From contig JAILMS010000075.1 in the NCBI GenBank assembly GCA_024692385.1, positions 1 through 36,845 of the forward strand: a DNA stretch of 36,845 nucleotides, in the 5' to 3' direction. The translations under genes and the position numbers were made by a program. Of the stretch, positions 32,517 through 36,845 are shown piece by piece (within the stretch, counting starts at the first letter, position 1; each line of letters begins with the position of its first letter). Source of the DNA: Prevotella sp. Lineage in GTDB: Bacteria > Bacteroidota > Bacteroidia > Bacteroidales > Bacteroidaceae. The notes beneath the pieces were generated by a model that ran no database searches, was not told where the DNA came from, and worked only from the letters and a program-made list of their open reading frames with translations.

Positions 32517-33115
32517 GCCTTCAGATCGTTGTTAATCTGCTCGATGTAGTTCAATACATCGTCGCGACCATCCTTCTTCTCAGAGGATGTCAGGAACATT
32601 GGGGGCATTTCCTCCCAGGTTTCTGATAGTTTTTTCTTATAAGCATCCATGGCCTGACGACACTTGTTGGGTGTCAACTTATCAGCCTTGGTGAAGACGA
32701 TGGCAAAGGGAACGCTCGAAACGCCCAGCCACTCGATAAATTCCAGGTCAATCTTCTGCGGTTCCAGACGGATATCTACCAACACGAAGACATTCACCAG
32801 CTGTTCGCGCTGCAGAATGTAGCCACGAATCATCTGGTCCAGCTTGTCCACCTCCTTCTTCGAGCGCTTGGCATAGCCATAGCCAGGCAGGTCGACGAGA
32901 TACCACTCCTTATTAATAACAAAGTGGTTGATGAGCAACGTCTTTCCCGGCGTCGATGAAGTCTTCGCCAGTTTCTTGTTGTTCGTCAGCATATTGATCA
33001 GGCTCGATTTACCAACATTCGAGCGGCCAATAAACGCATACTCAGGCTTCGTATCCTTCGGACACATCGACACCATAGGAGCCGATAGTGAGAACTCTGC
33101 TTGCTTGATTTCCAT
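32513..33115 (-). CDS. engB: Ribosome biogenesis GTP-binding protein EngB (YihA/YsxC)
   Basis: A GTPase needed for assembly of the 50S subunit. The 200-aa protein from the ATG at 33115 ([17 protein letters not shown]) has usual length; the frame back to 33175 would translate the promoter. G motifs are visible: G1 GRSNVGKSS, the following [15 protein letters not shown] (G2), G3 [11 protein letters not shown]4 TKADKL and G5 TSSEKKDG. First gene of the operon engB, ABC-F, recR, membrane protein, glycosyltransferase, GNAT. Confidence 0.95.
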   Translation of the reverse strand: MEIKQAEFSLSAPMVSMCPKDTKPEYAFIGRSNVGKSSLINMLTNNKKLAKTSSTPGKTLLINHFVINKEWYLVDLPGYGYAKRSKKEVDKLDQMIRGYILQREQLVNVFVLVDIRLEPQKIDLEFIEWLGVSSVPFAIVFTKADKLTPNKCRQAMDAYKKKLSETWEEMPPMFLTSSEKKDGRDDVLNYIEQINNDLKA

Positions 33116-33134
33116 ATTATCAATTATTTGTGTG

Positions 33135-33142
33135 CAAAGGTA
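33135..33142 (-). promoter_or_regulatory. -7 box of engB
   Basis: TACCTTTG on the minus strand, 19 nt before the engB ATG. No good TTTG is seen 20 bp upstream. Confidence 0.5.
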
Positions 33143-33160
33143 CAAAAAAAACACAAATAA

Positions 33161-33192
33161 TTTGGCTCTTTCCATACTTTTTTGTACCTTTG
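33161..33192 (+). promoter_or_regulatory. Promoter of rho
   Basis: TTTG at 33161-33164, 20 bp, TACCTTTG at 33185-33192. The leader of about 95 nt holds a TGCTTC/GAAGCA hairpin (33213-33231), which might take part in Rho autoregulation. Confidence 0.85.
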
Positions 33193-33294
33193 CAGTCGAA
33201 TTTCAGAAAACGTGCTTCCTCCCGTGAAGCATTCTTTCCAAAAGTTTTCATATTCCACATCAATTGAATTTATAACGATTTACTGTATAGTTAT

Positions 33295-35259
33295 ATGTAC
33301 ACGAAAGAAGAATTAGAGAAGCTTTCTATCCCCGATCTTATGGAGATAGCAAGTGAACTGGGAGTAAAAGTCTCTCAGAACGACGAGCTGGAGAGCGTAA
33401 TCTACGCTATCCTCGATAAAGCCGCTGAAAATTCTGCCGCAGGCATTCCTACGGCTAAGCGCAAGCGCACACGCATTGCCAAGAAAGACACCAATAAGGT
33501 ATATACAGTTACTGGTAGCGACGGTGAGAACCTCGACAGCAAGAGCCAGAAGAAGAAAAAGGCTGAGAAGAAGCCTACCCTCGATAGTCTTTTTGCCGAG
33601 CAGGAAGCTGTCGAACAGGCTGCTGCCGCTGAGCAGGAAACTGCTGAAGCTCCCGTTGCAGAAGAGAAGGCTGACGAAGAGAAGCCCGCTCCTAAGAAGC
33701 GTGGCCGCAAGTCGAAGAAAGAACTTGAGGAGATGGCTGCCAAGGCTGCTGAAGAGCAGGCAGAGGCAGAAGAGCCTGCCGCAGGCGATTCACCTATCGA
33801 TGAGGACGCCATCATTCCTGAAGCCAGCAATGACACTGATGCTGAGCCTCTGCAGCAGAACCTGATTACACAGTTGCAGGAGAAGATGACCCAGCACAGT
33901 CAGGAGCCAGCTCCCGTAGCTGCTGACGAGGTACCCAATACAGATGGTGTATGGGAAGGCGATCCAGGCGATGGCACCGACTTCATCCCCGTTGTCGATC
34001 TGCCCATCGAAGACCAGGCTGCCATTCCTTCACTCGACATCTTTGACCGTCCGATGACACAGCAGATGCCTAAGGAGATGCCAGAGACCCGTCTGCAGCC
34101 TTTAGACAATGGTACGCGCGACAGCGAGAAGTTTGACTTTGCCGACCTTATTGACGGCAACGGTGTATTGGAAGTTTTGCAGGATGGCTATGGCTTCCTG
34201 CGCTCAAGCGACTACAACTACCTGTCGTCACCTGATGATATTTATGTATCACCCCAGCAGATTAAGCGCTGGAGTTTGAAGACGGGCGATGTAGTAGACT
34301 GCACCGTACGTCCTCCCCATGATAACGAGAAGTATTTTGCCCTGAGCACAGTGAAGACCATCAATGGTCGTCAGCCCCACGAAGTACGCGACCGCGTCAG
34401 CTTCGAGCATCTGACACCATTGTTCCCTGAGGAGAAGTTCACACTCTGTGGCAATCCCGCTACCACCAACCCCAGCGTGCGCATTGTAGACCTCTTTGCT
34501 CCTATCGGTAAAGGTCAGCGTGCCCTCATCGTGGCTCAGCCAAAGACGGGTAAGACCATCCTGATGAAGGATATCGCCAATGCCATCGCTGCCAACCATC
34601 CTGAGGCATACATCATGATGCTGCTCATCGACGAGCGCCCTGAGGAGGTTACTGATATGGCTCGCACCGTCAATGCAGAGGTTATCGCCTCTACCTTCGA
34701 CGAGCCTGCCGACCGCCATGTGAAGATTGCCGGCATCGTACTAGAGAAGGCTAAGCGCATGGTGGAGTGTGGTCACGATGTCGTTATCTTCCTAGACTCT
34801 ATCACTCGTCTGGCTCGTGCTTACAACACCGTAAGTCCAGCCTCTGGTAAGGTGCTCACTGGTGGTGTTGATGCCAATGCCCTGCAGAAGCCTAAGCGTT
34901 TCTTCGGTGCTGCCCGTAATATTGAGAACGGTGGTTCGCTGACCATCATCGCTACAGCCCTGACAGATACTGGTTCTAAGATGGATGAGGTTATCTTCGA
35001 GGAGTTCAAGGGTACTGGTAACTCTGAGTTGCAGCTCGACCGCATGCTAGCCAACAAGCGTGTATTCCCCGCTGTCAACCTGGTACAGTCATCTACTCGT
35101 CGTGATGATCTGCTGCAGGATCAGACCACACTGAACCGCATGTGGATTATCCGTAAGTTCATTGCTGAGATGAACCCCATCGAGGCCATGAATACCGTAC
35201 GCGACCGCTTGGTACAGACTCACTCTAACGAGGAGTTCCTGCTCAGCATGAATGGTTAA
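33295..35259 (+). CDS. rho: Transcription termination factor Rho with long disordered insert
   Basis: A hexameric RNA helicase that ends transcription of untranslated RNA. The 654-aa protein is much longer than E. coli Rho (419 aa). After an N-terminal Rho_N helical domain (1-45) comes a low-complexity charged region (about 46-250, rich in A, E, K and P), then the RNA-binding cold-shock domain ([29 protein letters not shown]) and the RecA-like motor with Walker A AQPKTGKT (414-421), [14 protein letters not shown] and [30 protein letters not shown]. An analogous disordered region in Bacteroides thetaiotaomicron Rho has been reported to drive phase separation. The C-terminal Gly codon and stop are part of array H. 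Confidence 0.97.
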   Translation: MYTKEELEKLSIPDLMEIASELGVKVSQNDELESVIYAILDKAAENSAAGIPTAKRKRTRIAKKDTNKVYTVTGSDGENLDSKSQKKKKAEKKPTLDSLFAEQEAVEQAAAAEQETAEAPVAEEKADEEKPAPKKRGRKSKKELEEMAAKAAEEQAEAEEPAAGDSPIDEDAIIPEASNDTDAEPLQQNLITQLQEKMTQHSQEPAPVAADEVPNTDGVWEGDPGDGTDFIPVVDLPIEDQAAIPSLDIFDRPMTQQMPKEMPETRLQPLDNGTRDSEKFDFADLIDGNGVLEVLQDGYGFLRSSDYNYLSSPDDIYVSPQQIKRWSLKTGDVVDCTVRPPHDNEKYFALSTVKTINGRQPHEVRDRVSFEHLTPLFPEEKFTLCGNPATTNPSVRIVDLFAPIGKGQRALIVAQPKTGKTILMKDIANAIAANHPEAYIMMLLIDERPEEVTDMARTVNAEVIASTFDEPADRHVKIAGIVLEKAKRMVECGHDVVIFLDSITRLARAYNTVSPASGKVLTGGVDANALQKPKRFFGAARNIENGGSLTIIATALTDTGSKMDEVIFEEFKGTGNSELQLDRMLANKRVFPAVNLVQSSTRRDDLLQDQTTLNRMWIIRKFIAEMNPIEAMNTVRDRLVQTHSNEEFLLSMNG

Positions 35260-35281
35260 CGGTTAATGGTTATTGATTAAT
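35254..35281 (+). repeat. Heptamer array H, between rho and rsmG
   Basis: GGTTAAC, GGTTAAT, GGTTATT, GATTAAT. It begins with the last rho codon and stop (GGT TAA) and ends in the first two bases of the rsmG ATG. The first two units are identical to those after proS (array E). Confidence 0.85.
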
Positions 35282-35903
35282 GATGGATATCATTCTGAAA
35301 TATTTCCCCAATCTTAGCGTCGAGCAACAGCGCCAGTTCGCTGCGCTCGACGCTTTGTATCGTGACTGGAACGCGAAGATTAACGTGATCTCGCGCAAGG
35401 ACATCGACAACCTCTACGAGCACCATGTGCTCCACTCGCTGGGTATTGCCAAGATGCTGAACTTCAAGCCTGGCACGAAGATTCTCGACTTCGGTACGGG
35501 TGGCGGATTCCCTGGTATTCCCTTGGCTATCCTCTTCCCTGAGTGTCAGTTCAAGCTGATTGACGGCACAGGCAAGAAGATTCGCGTGGCTCAAGAGGTA
35601 TCTAACGCTATCGGACTGAAGAATTGTCATCCTGAGCATCTGCGTGGCGAGGAAGAAAAAGGTAAGTACGACTTCATCGTAAGCCGTGCCGTAATGCCTC
35701 TCAGCGATTTAGTGAAGATAGTACGCAAAAATATAGCCAAAGAGCAGCGCAACGCACTGCCCAATGGCATACTCTGTCTGAAGGGCGGCGACCTGCAGGC
35801 TGAACTGCAGCCCTACCGCCATATCGTTGATTGTCTTGACCTCAGCCAGCGTTTCGACGAAGACTGGTTCAAGGAGAAAAACGTGGTTTATCTGCCGCTG
35901 TAA
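35280..35903 (+). CDS. rsmG: 16S rRNA m7G527 methyltransferase
   Basis: Uses SAM to methylate N7 of G527 in 16S rRNA; loss gives low-level streptomycin resistance in several bacteria. The 207-aa protein (or 206 from the second ATG at 35283) begins DIILKYFPNLSVEQQRQFAAL, with NVISRKDIDNLYEHHVLHSL and the SAM motif ILDFGTGGGFPGIPLA (GTGGGFPG at 72-79), then VSRAVMPL. Its start lies inside heptamer array H, 20 nt after rho, so it is probably co-transcribed with rho. Its stop directly touches the deoD stop on the other strand. Confidence 0.95.
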   Translation: MMDIILKYFPNLSVEQQRQFAALDALYRDWNAKINVISRKDIDNLYEHHVLHSLGIAKMLNFKPGTKILDFGTGGGFPGIPLAILFPECQFKLIDGTGKKIRVAQEVSNAIGLKNCHPEHLRGEEEKGKYDFIVSRAVMPLSDLVKIVRKNIAKEQRNALPNGILCLKGGDLQAELQPYRHIVDCLDLSQRFDEDWFKEKNVVYLPL

Positions 35904-36611
35904 TCAAACCAGCGAGAAAGCCACATCCATCATGTGGGTAAAGTTGTTCTGGCGCTCCTCGGCAGTAGTCACCTCACCTGTCAGGATATGATCGGAGATG
36001 GTGCAGATACCCAGAGCACGGTTGCCTGAACGGGCAGCATTCATATAGAGAGCAGCAATCTCCATCTCTACAGCCAGCACACCCATATTGATCCACTTGT
36101 CAGTGCGGGGATTCTCGTGATAGAACATATCTGACGACAGCACGTTGCCCACCTTATAATTATAGCCGAACTTCTCACACGACTCGACAGCTCTACGAAC
36201 CAAGTCGAAGTCAGCAATAGGAGCGAAAGAGCCTGGCATCTCATACTGAGAAGAGAAGTTACTATTGGTGCAGGCACCCATAGCGATGGCGAGGTCACCA
36301 ATATGCAGGTCGTTGTTAATAGAACCGGCAGAGCCTACACGGATAATGGTCTTCACACCATAGAAGTTATAGAGCTCATAGGTATAGATACCGATAGAAG
36401 CCATACCCATGCCGTGGCCCATCACGCTGATACGCTTACCCTTGTAGGTACCAGTATAGCCCAGCATGCCACGCACGTTATTGAAACATACGGGATTCTC
36501 CAGGTATTTCTCGGCCATGAGTTTCACACGCAGCGGATCGCCCGCCATGATAACAGTCTCGGCAATGTCGCCGTACTGAGCCCCAATATGGGGAGTAGGA
36601 GTATTTTTCAT
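35904..36611 (-). CDS. deoD: Purine nucleoside phosphorylase, DeoD type
   Basis: Splits purine nucleosides with phosphate to give the base and ribose-1-phosphate, in nucleoside salvage. The 235-aa protein is of hexameric DeoD type: it begins [25 protein letters not shown] (phosphate loop), then [45 protein letters not shown] and the catalytic Asp in [10 protein letters not shown]. The stop is immediately adjacent to that of rsmG with no gap or hairpin between them. The nucleoside transporter at 6129-7457 could supply its substrates. Confidence 0.96.
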   Translation of the reverse strand: MKNTPTPHIGAQYGDIAETVIMAGDPLRVKLMAEKYLENPVCFNNVRGMLGYTGTYKGKRISVMGHGMGMASIGIYTYELYNFYGVKTIIRVGSAGSINNDLHIGDLAIAMGACTNSNFSSQYEMPGSFAPIADFDLVRRAVESCEKFGYNYKVGNVLSSDMFYHENPRTDKWINMGVLAVEMEIAALYMNAARSGNRALGICTISDHILTGEVTTAEERQNNFTHMMDVAFSLV

Positions 36612-36637
36612 AAATAGTTAATTTTGGGTTGTTGCTG

Positions 36638-36645
36638 CAAAGATA
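36638..36645 (-). promoter_or_regulatory. -7 box of deoD
   Basis: TATCTTTG on the minus strand, 26 nt before the ATG. The -33 region does not match well. Confidence 0.5.
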
Positions 36646-36690
36646 ACAATTTCTTTTTAATTCGAGATAGAAAAACTTAAAAATATTACG

Positions 36691-36845
36691 ATGACTAAGA
36701 AACAACGCTACGACGCTATCCTCCGCTTTTTCCGTCAGGAGATGCCAGAGGTGCAGACTGAACTGGAGTTTGGCAGCATCTTCCAGCTGCTGGTAGCTGT
36801 AGTGCTCAGCGCACAGTGTACCGACAAGCGCATCAATCAGGTGAC
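36691..36845 (+). CDS. nth: Endonuclease III, N-terminal fragment (cut by window end)
   Basis: The reading frame starts at ATG 36691 and runs off the end. The visible 51 residues (MTKKQRYDAILRFFRQEMPE, then FQLLVAVVLSAQCTDKRIN) match the N terminus of endonuclease III, a base-excision repair glycosylase and AP lyase for oxidised pyrimidines. LLVAVVLSAQCTD is the family's first conserved block. The helix-hairpin-helix, catalytic Lys and Asp, and iron-sulphur cysteines would lie beyond the window. It is divergent from deoD, with 79 nt between the starts. Confidence 0.92.
   Translation, partial: MTKKQRYDAILRFFRQEMPEVQTELEFGSIFQLLVAVVLSAQCTDKRINQV

Noticed and set aside
36619..36626. TAATTTTG as the nth promoter
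   Set aside because: No TTTG lies 20 bp upstream and the box sits almost on the deoD start, so a single -7 match is too weak.

Overview
The window reads as chromosome of a Bacteroidales bacterium, most likely Prevotella or a close relative. The reasons are the Bacteroidota promoter signature (TTTG, 20 bp, TAnnTTTG) in front of many transcripts, near absence of Shine-Dalgarno sequences, a FeoA-FeoB fusion, a long-tailed Rho, families such as DUF3256, DUF4296 and DUF5687, and a Bacteroidota-type LspA and DksA-like protein. Almost everything is core housekeeping. I see no prophage, transposase, CRISPR array or defence locus.

Layout. 1-3300 (+): tRNA-Arg, glutamine synthetase, a predicted small RNA, and the rplU-rpmA ribosomal operon. 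3300-13034 (-): one long operon starting at a perfect promoter before ileS and running ileS, DksA-like, lspA, DUF4296 lipoprotein, a small overlapping gene, nucleoside transporter, rsmE, paaK, DUF3256, ending at a hairpin terminator. 13059-16180 (-): 3'-5' exonuclease, rlmI and tilS, overlapping one another. 16250-21380 (+): ftsK, LolA-like, DUF5687 permease, rlmH, mostly translationally coupled. 21489-25327 (-): feoAB, mtgA and an OmpA lipoprotein. 25468-26949 (+): proS. 27080-28385 (-): two tRNA-Asp genes and galE. 28463-33115 (-): engB, ABC-F ATPase, recR, a small membrane protein, a family 2 glycosyltransferase and a GNAT acetyltransferase. 33161-35903 (+): rho and rsmG. Then deoD (-) and the start of nth (+), cut by the window edge.

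The genes serve translation and RNA modification (aminoacyl-tRNA synthetases, TilS, RlmI, RlmH, RsmE, RsmG, L21, L27, EngB), chromosome segregation and repair (FtsK, RecR, Nth), envelope building (LspA, LolA-like, MtgA, OmpA) and nutrient uptake or salvage (GlnA, FeoAB, nucleoside transporter, DeoD, GalE).

The unexpected content is repeat DNA between and inside these genes. (1) Short tandem arrays with a 7-bp (sometimes 8-bp) period sit at eight gene junctions between 18.7 and 35.3 kb. They often fill the whole intergenic gap, touch start or stop codons, and in one case form part of a signal peptide. (2) A hairpin element (TGCAACGCCACA plus stem) occurs twice downstream of genes with a compensatory base-pair change, and a third, related copy lies in frame inside rlmI. 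(3) An approximately 85-bp nested palindromic element is inserted in frame in the ABC-F gene. A short promoter-to-terminator transcript upstream of rplU is a further candidate for a new regulatory RNA.
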